The notes: generated by a model from the sequence alone, not told the origin. A stretch of DNA of 64,000 nucleotides from Allium sativum (GCA_030737875.1 CM060922.1:320945956-321009955); one strand, 5' to 3'; positions 1 to 11,032 are shown, numbered from the stretch's first letter. A program made the numbers and translations.

Positions 1-1038
1 GGATGCCTCATTAAAGCATGGTCAGTTCAAGACAAGGGAAGCAACGGGTTCGGAAGGAGGACTGATCTGATCGGATCGGGTAACCCGATCCGAACCGAAT
101 CAGCACCACTTAACCGGTCCGTTTACTTCAACCTCTTATCCCATTCACTTTTCCGACCCGAACCGACTTTTTCTTTCCTTTCCATCTTTCTAAAATGTGC
201 AATCCGAGCCGTTCCCCTTTCCTTCTCCTTCCTTTTTGGGTCCTCCGTCTTCTACCCGAACCGACTCCAGTTGGTCACCACGCTCCTCATCTTCTTCCTC
301 TTTCCCCCCTTTCTCACAAACGAGTCCATTTTATCACCAAAGCCACCGTTGAGGATAAAATATTTTGCCCTCTCCAGCCTCGCAACGCCTCGAAGCGATG
401 GCGCATCCACCAGCAGCGGCGGGGGGTTCAAGTGAAGTTTATGGCCAAGCCATCCCAATCCAACGCGAATTGAAATCGAAAACGGTTACAACGAAGCTAT
501 TCGAGATTAGAAAAGCTACCTATGTGTTCGATTTAAGAAATCTACGAGGAATAGTTTCAGAATATCCGAATTTCTGACGTTTTCAATACTTAGGTTGGGA
601 GCGGCAATAGAAACGAAGGAGAAAAGAATGAAGGCAGTAGTGAATTTATATAGGGAATGGTGTTGACTCCTCGTCTTCCTATTTTGTCTCACCCGCTCGG
701 ACCGGAGTGGAGGCCCAATAGCATGGCTTTGTCTGAAGGCCCAACGTCCAAGAACCTAACCCACGAAAACGCTTCGGATCGGAATCCGAACCGAGTGGAA
801 ATTTCACATGTTGATTTAGCATCCGACTCGAATTGAAGAGAAGGAGAGTAAAGGAAGAGCATACCTGCAAGAAGCATTACATGGCGAGAAGAGTTCCCAA
901 ATTTGCTCAGAAATGAAGAAAAGGTACTCGGATCGGACACCGAACCGAATAGAAATCTGTGCATTACTCCTGACAATTCTGATTAAACGACGTCAAAGCA
1001 CGCTTTGTACAACAGAAGCATCCTTTGAGGGGGCAAAA
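1..1038 (+). other. Non-coding internal region of the Copia-type element
   Basis: One plus-strand frame is open from the window edge to about position 350, and short frames follow to 577, but none shows a known motif. The translations are dominated by low-complexity Pro/Ser/Phe runs. The stretch is pyrimidine-rich at 120-330 and carries repeated GGATCGG/CCGATCC words. It might contain captured host sequence, but I see no splice structure or protein domain that would support this. Confidence 0.4.
1024..1038 (+). other. Polypurine tract of the Copia-type element
   Basis: A purine-rich run (TTTGAGGGGGCAAAA) ends exactly at the first base of the LTR (TGTTAG). This is where plus-strand DNA synthesis is primed in LTR elements. 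Its position confirms that the LTR at 1039 is the 3' LTR. Confidence 0.75.
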
Positions 1039-1909
1039 TGTTAGCCTACTTTGTGAACTAGGCAACACAAAGTCAAGAAACCAACCATTGAAGAGTATTT
1101 TAAGTTATAAGACTTCGGTTCGGATCGGAAGAAAACACCACAATTCAGATTGATAGCAGCATATTGGTTCGGATCGGATAGAGTTCCCTGTTCGGATCGG
1201 ATGGCTCTTACTGGGTAAATTGGCAAAGCATATCTGTCCAGATCGGAAGGCCAATGAATCTCAAATGGATCGGAAAGCCTTTTGCTTGCCACGACGCTGC
1301 AGCGGAGCGGTGTATGATTAGTGAAGGAGAAATGTCCGAGCCACTCCGGTTCGGATCGGGTATTCCGATCCGACCCCCAACCTGCACGCCTCCGACCCGC
1401 ACCCATGATCCAGGTTAATCTCCTATAAAATAGCCTGGAGAACCGGACCGGCTATGACTGATTCCTACCCCTAACGTCCATCTCTTTGATGTGTTGTCAA
1501 CCTGATAGTTCATCCGAACCCGAAGAGAACGCGATGAATGACATGTGGCCCGACCCGGATGAAGTCTCAAGCAAATTCACACCTATAAATACCCCACATA
1601 GAGACAAAGAGAAGGATCTTTTTTCAGCACTTGAAGAATTCAATCACCTCCAACATCCGAACTCCATTACTCCCGGAAAATCCAAATCATCTTTCATTTC
1701 TTGTTTTAATCATTTGAGTGAACAAAAGTGAGTTGTGAGTGAATCTTACATTGCATTTGTAACTGAATTACTGAATATAGTGAAAACTAAGTGGACGTAG
1801 GCATTTCTTCGCCGAACCACTATAAATCTTGTGTGTTCATTTTTATTTCTGTTTTATTTTATCTTGTTTCTAATCAATTTGGGTGTTAGAACCACATTTG
1901 GGTCTAACA
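1039..1909 (+). repeat. 3' LTR, Copia type, 871 bp
   Basis: The LTR starts TGTTAG and ends CTAACA, perfect inverted termini with the canonical TG...CA. Near the 3' side (1791-1820) it carries GTGGACGTAGG...CCGAACCAC, a motif I know from many plant Copia LTRs. Two TATA-like boxes are present (1424 and 1584). The five bases after the LTR are ACTAC, the expected right-hand target duplication; the left copy is outside the window. Confidence 0.8.
1584..1591 (+). promoter_or_regulatory. TATA-like box in the Copia LTR
   Basis: TATAAATA followed by CCCC sits about 545 bp into the LTR, a plausible U3/R boundary promoter. A second candidate, TATAAAATA, lies at 1424-1432. The sequence does not decide which one is used. 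Confidence 0.4.
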
Positions 1910-2128
1910 ACTACGAACACTGAAAATCTTCTTCTCTCCCTCTAACAGCCAAACAAATTCATTCTTTTCATTGATCAGATTCACCTTTTCCAACAAATCA
2001 AAAATACGACACAATTGAACTGACGCATTACCAGCCACCAATCTGGAAAATGTAAACTTCCACTTGAAATTTGGAGCATCACTGTCATTTATCTCATTAT
2101 ATAGTCGTATTAATATGTTATCAATCAA
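1910..2128 (-). pseudogene. LINE (non-LTR retrotransposon) ORF2 fragment
   Basis: The minus strand encodes about 73 residues whose pattern (W.F.FSRL, then a Leu-rich stretch, EFVW, FSVRSC) matches the segment between reverse transcriptase and zf-RVT in plant L1-type LINEs. There the usual form is W.......G.FSVKS.Y. The frame is cut at FSVRS by the Copia LTR. The interruption coincides with the ACTAC target duplication, so the rest of the LINE should resume to the left of the window. The assignment rests on this pattern only. Confidence 0.5.
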
Positions 2129-4347
2129 AAATTAGGAAAACTTTGGTAGTGTTTAATTTACAATATAATTTGAGTTTTTGATTTTACAATATTGATAATA
2201 AATCATAAGAAAAATTAAGGGACGACGGAGGGAGGGAAAGGGTGATGAGGGGACCATGTAGAGGAAAAAGGAACGACGAAATGATATATTATATCTCTTT
2301 TTTGTGTTAATTCTCAAAATAAGGAAAACAAATAAAAATTGTTTTCTATTTTGTGTTTTAACTTTGTTTTTAAAACGACAGTTTTTGGCGTTATACATGC
2401 AAAGTTCGCATTTTCGTATGGACGAAAACTAAAAACTGAAAAATGTACATATTGAAAGATAGCATGTTCTGTTAGCAATATATTGTCAACCCTTAAAATG
2501 TCACTCCTACAGTTAGATGCCAATTTTTTTAATATAGGATAATATTGAATATGGACTGAAATAGACACATGTAAAATGGAGACTACTAAAACAACGACCG
2601 TTTCTTCTAAATTGTTAAATAAGAAAAACATTCTCATTTAGGCTCCCTTGATTAATAATTATAAAAAAATTATTGTTAAACACACTTCATTAATAAAATA
2701 TTTTATTAGAATTAAACGTGCATCAGGCAACTCATTTTCAAAAAAATTCAAAACACCATCCATATTTTCAAGTTTTCAGAACAATGACGTGCAATGGATG
2801 ATAAGTTGTCAATTGGTTTTATATGCAAAGTTAAAATTAAATGTTCCTATAAAAGATTGATTTATTGCATTACTTAATGAACTATAACAAATGGTTTCAT
2901 TATATGGGATATATGAAATAAATGATTTAAGAATAAGTGATTTGCCCCCATTTCATAACTGGAATAAATCATTTGTTAATTTGATGTTAAGATTTAATAA
3001 ATCATTAATTTATCCAATTTTATTGATATTGGATAACTAACGGTAAATTTTTATATTTGATCTAAAGAAATTATCGGTTATTTTTAGTAGGATAATTCTA
3101 TAAGGTTTGATTTTTCTTTTGGACATTTTAACGGACATAGAAAGAAAGGTTGTTGTGACCTTCTAAATTTCCCATTTTTAGTTTATTTTTTTTATCTCTA
3201 TTTATCATTTTGTCATTTTCTTTTTGATCAATATTAGACAGTTCTTTTCAGTATTATATGTTGCAGACCAACGCATAGAAAACATTTATCAGCAATGGTG
3301 TGAGGGCTGAAAAAGAATGCCCGAGAAAGTGCAGATGTAATCATAACCATACACATATACATTGCCCCCTGTATTTCATCCTTGGATTAAATTCCGCACA
3401 ATTTCATACCCATTTTCTTTGGGCCCCCTAGCACTATTCAACATTTATTACAGGAGGAATGGCGCCTTCAATCATTGAATGGTGAGCTTAGAATCCTTTC
3501 TATCCAAAATTAAACTAAGCCCAACATATATTCAACTTATCCCACTTTCTAAGACCAAAATCAACAATGTACCATCCACTTATAATATTAAGCAAGATGA
3601 AAATCTATGATTAAAGGTATACTGAAAGACCCTTAATCGATATCCAATGCAAGTTACGTATAATTGGTATTAATAGGTGTCCAATGTTGAATATTTATTA
3701 ATAGAATATGTTTAGACAATTGTTTACTATCAAAAAATGTCTGATGTTCAGACGTATGTCCATTTAAGACGCGTATATATTCAAGCATTCAACAATTTAT
3801 CAAAAACAAAATATTTTGTGTTTATGTTCAACCCCTAAAGACTAAGCTATTTAGCTATTTCGAATTGCTTGAATCTTATTAAATTACTTAAAGCATTAAG
3901 GGCTAAACAATTCATATACAAGAAACTCGGGAATTCCATTGGATCTCAAGTAGGGAATAACCGCTCCATCTTGTGGAAACCTTTAGTTAAGGTTGATTAA
4001 TATTTTAAGTATTTTTTATTTTTTATTTAAATAAAAACAAATAGGATGACTCATACACACTACAACCCTTTATTAGTTAAGAGGGGCGAGCAAATTATTG
4101 ACTCGGTTTAAAACCATTCAAAAACATTGAGATCAACATAATTATTCAAGAAATATGAATCGAACCAAATCAAATCAATGTTTTTTTTAAATCAAAACCA
4201 ATCAAACCGATAATATTTGGTTGGATTTGCTTTGGCTGGTTCGATTAGTATATCTTTAAACAAGTATGATCTTGTGGTTGCTAATATAATGTAATATTGA
4301 AATAATTAGTTTAGTTGTATAGTGCAAATATTTTGGAAAGGAAGAAT
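2129..4347. other. AT-rich intergenic DNA, nothing assignable
   Basis: No coding frame with recognisable motifs was found on either strand. There is a purine-rich patch at 2215-2280 and short AAATGATTT/AAATCATTT inverted words near 2920-2975. A degenerate A/C-rich stretch (4140-4215, words such as AATCGAACC and AATCAAACC) is probably an old repeat. No gene is supported. Confidence 0.5.
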
Positions 4348-4720
4348 TGTTGGGAAGATTGTGATACGTGAGAAGATCAACCAGCACTAACTTCAACCCA
4401 CGCAAGGCCTAAGATGGTCACATGAGTGGCCATCAGATTCTTGGAATAAAGACTGCACATGGAAAAATCAGTTGGTTAGAGAAAAGTAGCGACTATAGTG
4501 TTATTTTCATTATTTTTTTCAGTTAATACTTTTAGCTGCAGGTTGTTATATAGCAACACCCTAAGAATTTTGCCGCGTAGGCAAGTTAGTTACGCTAGGT
4601 ATCTATATATGAATGTATTGAAATGAAGAAATGCAATGAATAGTTTCTGAAAATTCTCTCTTACCTGCATTACTCATTCTTCTTCCATTGCCACCTTCTT
4701 TACCAATACGCACCATATCA
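4348..4720 (+). repeat. 5' LTR of a short-LTR Ty3/Gypsy element
   Basis: The stretch begins TGTTGGGAAG and ends ...CATATCA, immediately before TTTTGGTGCTTTCAC. A broken gag frame starts 69 bp further on. This order (short LTR, primer-site region, gag) is what places the LTR. The right boundary is inferred from the terminal CA and could be off by some bases. The 3' LTR is not in the window or is not recognisable. Confidence 0.6.
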
Positions 4721-4789
4721 TTTTGGTGCTTTCACTTTTGACCTTTCCTTCCCTTCTCTTCTCCAGAAATATCCAAATCAACCCTCACA

Positions 4790-5273
4790 ATGACTAAGGT
4801 CGACAACGCACTAAATCAACTAGCCCCCCACTAAGACACCATCACCACTATTCAAAACACCCAGACCAACCATGGATCCCTATTAGAAACCCAACACACT
4901 GACATCACCGATATAAAAATGACAATCCAAAATCTCACTAAATCCATGACCGACCTTACACACAAATTCAACACACAACAACCCTTATCCCCTAACAACC
5001 ACACATCCACCACTAATAAATCATCCAATACAAATAGACAACCTCAATTACTAACCTTCCCAAACTCCACTCAAAACCCGAAAGTGACACTAATATTATT
5101 TGACGGCTCAAACCCCCACGATTGGATATTCCAAGATGACCGCTTTTTAACCTCTATTCCACACCGGAGGACCAGCGTGTCGTGTTAGCAAGCTTTCGCA
5201 TGTAAGGGAAAGCTCTATCATGGTTTCAGTGGATGCATCACAATAAAAAACTCTCGTCTTGGCCAACATTAGC
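4790..5273 (+). pseudogene. Gag of Ty3/Gypsy element, N-terminal part, broken
   Basis: The first ATG (4790) runs only 14 codons to a stop (TAA at 4832). The same region then reopens with a Thr/Asn/Gln-rich segment, followed by a motif of the type FDGSNPHDWIFQ. This is the well-known start of the Retrotrans_gag domain in plant Ty3/Gypsy elements. After that the frame shifts, and the conserved tail (GKL.HGFSGCI in one frame) is still readable. At 5273 the gag is cut by the giant-LTR element, and it resumes at 18300. Several stops and shifts mean it is not functional. Confidence 0.75.
5269..5273 (+). repeat. Target site duplication, left copy (TTAGC)
   Basis: TTAGC directly precedes TGTAACGACCCG. 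CTAGC (18300-18304) directly follows the other end, differing at one base. The interrupted gag reads through if one copy is removed, which confirms the insertion point. Confidence 0.85.
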
Positions 5274-5996
5274 TGTAACGACCCGTATTTTCACCGATAT
5301 AATAATTAATTTATTTAATTATTTAAATAGGGATTTAGAGATTTACATGATTGCTTAATTAAACAATATTGAATATTTAATTAAAATAAATAATAACATA
5401 TTTAATTTTTGAAATAGTCGGAAATAGTGGAATTGACAATATTGTGTGAATTGGAAAATTTAAAATATATAATTCAATTTAGAATTTGAATTATATTAAC
5501 GAATATATTATATAAACAACAGTTGAACGTATAATCATATTATAATTATACTCGAGCTCGAAATGGCGTGGAAGTTCGTAATTTGGCGATTCGAACTTTA
5601 AACGAATATACAGAATTCGTTTTAAATCGAAATTGTGTGAAACAAGAAACGTTCGGAGCTGGTGAACTATATTTTTCTAATGGAAGGGTAAAATCGGGAT
5701 TTCGTCGTGTAGATTATGAGTTATGTTCAAATAAAAATTTCGAAAAGTCGCTATGGAATTCCTTTATAATTTATAACGATTTATTTATATTATAAATGGT
5801 TTTTCAATATAAATTGAATACGTATTTAATCTGGATTTGAAATGTCGAGTTAGAAATTCATATAAGAATATTTTGGAGCAGTATGATATTCTATGTGAAT
5901 ATATACGATAATATTTATTTATAAATATTTAAATTGATTATTTTTAAATATATTAATATTTAAATGGGTTTATTTAGAGCTATAGAAATAGCTAGT

Positions 5997-6285
5997 TTTG
6001 CAAATGAACTCCGTTTTCGACGAAACTAATATTGTTGGATCCAGAATATAAAGTTATTGTTAGATTTCAATTTTCGTGATTTTTGGAGTCAGCATGTGGC
6101 CGTATAGAATTTTAATGTGAAAACCAGTTAGTATTTTGATGGTTAAAAATATGCTGTGTGTGCAAACGGAGTCAGAACTCAACAAAACATGTTTTGTTGG
6201 GTCCATAATGTCAAACTGTAGCTGCATGTCCATTTTCATGATTTTTGGATGTTGTATGTGATCATAGGAATTTTTAGAGTGATAA
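5997..6285 (+). repeat. Duplicated conserved LTR module, element 1
   Basis: Two diverged copies (about 5997-6117 and 6160-6285) share the order GCAAAYGRACTCxG, then a CGACGAAAC or CAACAAAAC word, then TTGTTGG, then ATTTTYRTGATTTTTGGA. The same tandem pair is found in the 3' LTR (13266-13550) and, independently diverged, in element 3 (about 43090-43390). Confidence 0.65.
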
Positions 6286-6352
6286 ATGGAGTTAATTATC
6301 AAATATAAATTAATATAAAACTACAAAGCTTAACTCCTGAGCTACCCTATCC

Positions 6353-6360
6353 TATAAACA
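6353..6360 (+). promoter_or_regulatory. TATA-like box, element 1 5' LTR
   Basis: TATAAACA lies about 1.08 kb into the LTR and is followed by a CT-rich leader. The 3' LTR has the better TATAAATA at the equivalent place (13621). If used, U3 would be about 1.1 kb and R+U5 about 4.6 kb. Confidence 0.4.
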
Positions 6361-7380
6361 CACTACCTATAACCTAATTTCATTTTTCTCTAGTCAACAC
6401 AAACTCAAAAACTCAGTCATCATATTTTCCTCTTCATCGTCATATTTTTCCTCTTCACAGAAACAAATCTCCGCTTTAGAAAATCATAGAAAATAAATTC
6501 CTAAATTAAATATCATGTTTTTAGGATCGTTGAGATCGTTAAGGCGAGGACTTCGCGATGATACCCATCTTCTACAGCTCGATGTATTTTTCTAGTCTTC
6601 CAAGTTTTCACAGTGAAGCCTAGAGCTTCGGCTGGGGGTCAACGCGAGGGGAGTTAGGTCAAACAGCGGGTGGTGCTGCGCTTAAGGATGGTAGCCAAGT
6701 GTTTTAGTGAAGTATGAGGGAGTTCGACTTTGAAAATTGTCATAGGTTGCTGTAGTGTTCGATCCGACCTATGAGATGCAACACACGGAAATGGGTCGAG
6801 TGGAAGTTGATGAGGATAGGAAGGATGAGTTCGAGTTGAGGAGTATTATGGTGGTTGCAATTTCCTAAATTTCGGTGAGAAAAAGGTTCGATCTTGCATA
6901 GTATTTTCTCGCGTGGTGTGTTCATCGCAGAGATGAAAGTGGAGTGCGAGTTGAGTGTTTTTAGTATGGGATGGAGTGTGTCGGAAGAGGAGAATTTTGA
7001 GTATATTTGTGGGATTTTAAATGAAGTAAGGAAGGAGTAAGATGGGTTGAAATGTACGACAATGGTGTGTATTCAGTAAAGGAGGAACATGGTTTATACC
7101 AGAAGGAAGAAAAGAAGAACGCGGGTTGGGTTTTTGGAAATGAAGTTGGGCTGAGAGTTAAAGGTTAAGCCCAAATTCTATAAAAGGAAATTGAAAATAT
7201 TTATTTAAAAATAGTATAACATGTATTATTAATATCTTTGTCATACATGATCCAAATTTAGCAAAACAAGATCGGTTGGGATCGTATGGACGAGTGTTAC
7301 ATAATGGAACTGACTAGGAGTGAATTGGAGCTCGTTAAAATTTATAGCGAAATAAATTGTCTACTGAATCAACGACAATT

Positions 7381-7422
7381 ATCGTTATTTAACGATGATC
7401 GTCCAATGTGAGTAATACTCAC
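7381..7422 (+). other. Two adjacent perfect hairpins in LTR, element 1
   Basis: Hairpin 1 is ATCGTTA-TT-TAACGAT (7381-7396). Hairpin 2 is GTGAGTA-A-TACTCAC (7408-7422). The pair recurs in the 3' LTR (about 14633-14675, second stem shortened to GTGAG/CTCAC) and in element 2 (48642-48683). Confidence 0.7.
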
Positions 7423-7541
7423 TAATTTTGCCCAGTTATATTTTTATAATGTATTTTTAGAACTAATAAATGTTGGTTGATTTCTGTGTGTTGATTGTTT
7501 GATTGAATTGTTGATTGATTGGTTGAAAATATAAATATAGT

Positions 7542-7564
7542 TATATATATATATATATATATAT
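7542..7564. repeat. (TA)n microsatellite
   Basis: About 23 bases of alternating TA within the element 1 5' LTR. The 3' LTR has a longer tract at the same place (14779-14812), so the length has changed since insertion. Confidence 0.9.
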
Positions 7565-8461
7565 CGTTAATCAAATATTGATTTTGTTTATCAGAATATT
7601 TCATATCGAAATGAAATCGATGTTATTATATTGTTTAACATATGTGGATGTAGGAAAACAAGTTGGAGGGATCCAGCTGGATTCCTCAATATTTATATTA
7701 CTGTTTTTCATATATTGTGATATATGATGTGTTGTATATAATTTGTGATCGATTATAATGTGGTTTGATGAAACTGGTCCTTTTCATTGGTATTTTGAAT
7801 ACCATAAGTGATACTGGAATGAAAAAGAAAATTTCAAAGTATATATTGAATAAAATAAATAGAATTATAAAAGGAATATTTATTTAGAAAATAAATAGAA
7901 TAATTATAAAAGGAGATATTTAGAAAATAAATAGAATAATTATAAAAGGAAATATTTATGAAATAATTTGGATAATTATAAAAAGAATTATGAGTTATGG
8001 ATTTAAAGTAGATTTTAAATAGAATCTGTTTAAACAGACAAATTGAGAAGATTAATTTATAAATAATGTTTTATAAATTAAATAAATTATTTATCATTTG
8101 ATAAATGGAATATATAAGTCAGAACTTATATAGAGAAATAGAAATCAATTTTAACACTGATATTTTAAATAGAATGTGAACTCATCATTTATAAAGGGAA
8201 TTATAAATGAGATTTAAGTGTTAGAAATAAAAAGGAGTTTCATATGAATAATTCTATAAATAGAAGTATAAATAGAATTTGGGAATGGAATATTATTTTA
8301 AAATACGAAATCAAACTTAATGGATTATACAAAAGAAACATTTTTCACATTTGATGTGAATAATGGATTAAAATGAATATTTTATAAATCAAAACATTTA
8401 TAAGGAAAATTGGGTTTTTGAAATAGGAATTCAAATGGGAATTTGAATGAGATAGGAAATA

Positions 8462-8834
8462 GAGTTAATCGAATATAAGTTATTTGAATATAGATAAATC
8501 TAATATCAATTATTCGAAAAGAGTTAAATCAAATATTAATTATTCGAAAAGAGTTAAATCGAATATTAGTTATTCGAATATAGTTTATTCGAAAGGAGAT
8601 AATCGAATATAGTTTACTCGAAAGGAGTTAATCGAATATAGTTTATTCAAAAGGAGTTAATCGAATATAGTTTATTCGAAAGGAGTTAACCGAATATAGT
8701 TTATTCGAAAGAAGTTATTGAATATAGTTTATTCGAAGAGAGTTAATCAAATATAGTTTATTCGAAAGGAGTTAATCGAATATAGTTTATTCGAAAGAGA
8801 GTTATCAAATAAAGATTATTCGAAAGAGAGTTAT
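8462..8834 (+). repeat. 29-bp tandem array in element 1 5' LTR
   Basis: About a dozen units with the core TTAATCGAATATAGTTTATT followed by CGAAAGGAG. Each unit contains the inverted repeat TCGAATA...TATTCGA, so every unit can fold into a small hairpin. The first units are more diverged (GTTAAATC...ATTAGTTATTCGAA), the later ones nearly uniform. Confidence 0.85.
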
Positions 8835-10600
8835 ATGTTGAAATTCGATTATATCGATTTCGAGAAAGTACTATTTACTTTCTGATTTTTAATCAAGATT
8901 TATTTATTTAGTTATAAATTGTCTATTTAGTTTTTAGCTAAATTAAGGAATAATGGTTATATTTTGAAGTTAGATATTTCAGAAGTAGGGATTATTATGC
9001 TATAGTTATAATCAGTGTTTTCAATAAAGAAGTGGATTCGTAAATTGAATCCGAGAGTTAGGTTAGGAAGTTTGTTAAAGATTTAAAAGGGTACTTTGTC
9101 TATTCGAGGTTAGAAATGTTGTTTAGTTAAGGTCTGAGAGGTAGTTATACCCCAACTTGATTAACTTCATTTTTAACTAAGGAATGGTTAAGGTCCGATA
9201 ATGAAGTTTGGTTAAGTGAATTTAGTTAATGAGTGTAATGGTTTGAGTTGGCATAGAAATGTTTTATTTAAACATCTGTTTAAATCCAATGAAGGAGTTT
9301 TGGAAATGTTTTTTCCAAATAAGAATCAGAAATGCTTTCTAATATAAAAAAATAGAAATGGGAGTAAATATGGAAACGTTTTCCAATGTTAATAAGATAT
9401 ATTTTCTATATTTAGAAAATAAGAATTTATGGAGATATGGAAATGGGTAAATGAATAAATTGATGATAAATTAATTTAAAAAGAGAAAAAGTTGATTGAT
9501 GATTGATTGGTAAAATTTCCATTTGGAAATACGACCGTTGTTTGTACATATGTTTTTCTTTGATAGTTAAATCACCGACTATCAAAGTTTTTGACCAATT
9601 TTCCGTCGTCAGTACGAAGAGACTGGGATCCGATTTATTATCTGGAAACCACTCCGTATTGGCATTAGCGGAGCGAATCAAATATGATGAACATAATCGA
9701 AGACAGAGTTTGTGCAAGGGCTGTTCTGGCAAATCCTAGAAAGAAACTGCCTAAGATGGGTTTACAGAATATTGCCTTCGGTTTGTCCAGCCCCAGGACA
9801 ACCTATATGGAAGAATGTATGATAGAGTATATTCAATATATCGTGTAAGTTGATCTTCTCTAACGTATTTACATTTGGTGGCGGAGGAATTCGTTTCTCT
9901 TAGCTGTATACCCGTGGTATATTTGGGGAAATCAATTGGTGATTTAGCGGGAATGACGATGTGACATTCAAAGTAAATAAAGGTGTGATCTGTACGTTTT
10001 GGCCTATAGCCTCCCAACCAAGAAATGTTATAAAATCGGGTAGGTCGCATGGCTAAGTGGTTAGCTGCCAATTAGAGTGTATTGTCACCTGATCTAGAGA
10101 AATTCCATTTACTTCTATAATCTATTTCGATGTCGTCCCTTTCGTGAAACGGTTGCTGATCTCAACCGTTGGTGATAGTACATTCGGTACACTCAAGCAA
10201 AATGAGTGACCGGTCATGTTTAGCCTGGGTTATGAAATGATCTTGTTGAACCCGGTGTATTTCCCTTTAGAGATAAACTGTCAGAAGGCGGTCCCTTATC
10301 TTGCCAGTTAGAATCCATTACCCAATAAGCGCCCACGGTTTTTGATTATATATTATATATGTGGAACGTGAGATGAAAGCGTTCTGCTAGATGATTATTC
10401 GTTGTGATTGATAGACACTACTATAATATCAAAGAGTTTTGACATAAAGATTATCATTTCTTTCAAAAGTATTTTGAAAGTCAAATCAAGTGTTTTGGAT
10501 TCTCATAAGGAAAAAAACTCCTTCCATTATACGGCGTGGTCTTATGAGATATCGTTTATTTTCTCAAATTGTTTTAAATTGTTTACTCATACCAGTTCCA

Positions 10601-10690
10601 TGACTGACCCGGAGTTTATTTTGTTTTGTTTTACCTTAAACTCTTGGGTGCCCAAATTTGTACGGGCAGTCAAGTAGTCAGGTTTTACAG
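10601..10690 (+). other. Conserved block near LTR 3' side (TGACTGACCC...CAGGT)
   Basis: TGACTGACCC is followed about 70 bp later by TCAGGTTTTACAG. Equivalent blocks occur in elements 2 and 3, in the solo LTR (near 37940-37995) and in LTR 4 (near 63822-63860). The CAG/GT context resembles a splice acceptor, but no function is shown. Confidence 0.55.
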
Positions 10691-11019
10691 ATATACTTGG
10701 AGAGCTTGGAGCAAGAGGCTTCAGGATTATATAGCTATTGTTATTTTCGCTGTGTTGTAAGCGTTATACTCTGATAATGTTATTGTATACATATACTAAT
10801 TTTATTTCAAAGATATGTATCTATTATATATTGTTCGTTCCGCTGTGAGGTTCATGTTACTCTAATATTGTATGTTCTTCTTCTTCTATTCTAATTTTCT
10901 ATCTTATCTATCCTCACAATCTAACTTCTTTCATTAACTATCTGAAATTTCCGATGCTTGGATAGTCGACAATGAGTTTATATCGATAACCAGGATCGCG
11001 AAAACCCGGGTCGTTACAG

Positions 11020-11032
11020 TGGTATCAGAGCT
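11020..11032 (+). other. Primer binding site (initiator-Met tRNA), element 1
   Basis: TGGTATCAGAGCT begins two bases after the LTR end. TGGTATCAGAGC complements the 3' end of plant initiator methionine tRNA, the usual primer for Copia and many Ty3/Gypsy elements. Confidence 0.9.

Larger units (their letters stand above)
1..1909 (+). mobile_element. 3' part of a Copia-type LTR retrotransposon (5' end outside window)
   Basis: The element is recognised from its 3' LTR (1039-1909) and the polypurine tract just before it. The visible internal part (1-1038) has no gag or pol similarity that I can see. In an ordinary Copia element the RNase H coding region usually runs close to the 3' LTR, so this copy looks non-autonomous or strongly rearranged. 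Both the internal part and the U3 are rich in the short motif CGGATCGG and its complement. The 5' LTR and the partner target duplication lie outside the window. Confidence 0.7.
5274..11018 (+). repeat. 5' LTR of element 1 (5745 bp)
   Basis: Starts TGTAACGACCCG and ends GGGTCGTTACA, so the ends are inverted repeats of each other. In order it holds a duplicated GCAAAYGRACTC...CGACGAAAC module (about 5997-6117 and 6160-6285), a TATA-like box (6353), paired hairpins (7381-7422), a TA microsatellite (7542-7564), a 29-bp tandem array (8462-8834), a conserved TGACTGACCC...CAGGT block (10601-10690), and a degenerate inverted repeat close to the primer site. Confidence 0.85.

Noticed and set aside
10045..10080. 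tRNA-like A-box phrase TGGCTAAGTGGTTAGC in the LTRs (also near 17330, 50700 and 58730)
   Set aside because: It resembles the A box of Ser/Leu tRNA genes, but there is no B box (GGTTCRANNCC) at the right distance and no cloverleaf. It is just a conserved LTR word.
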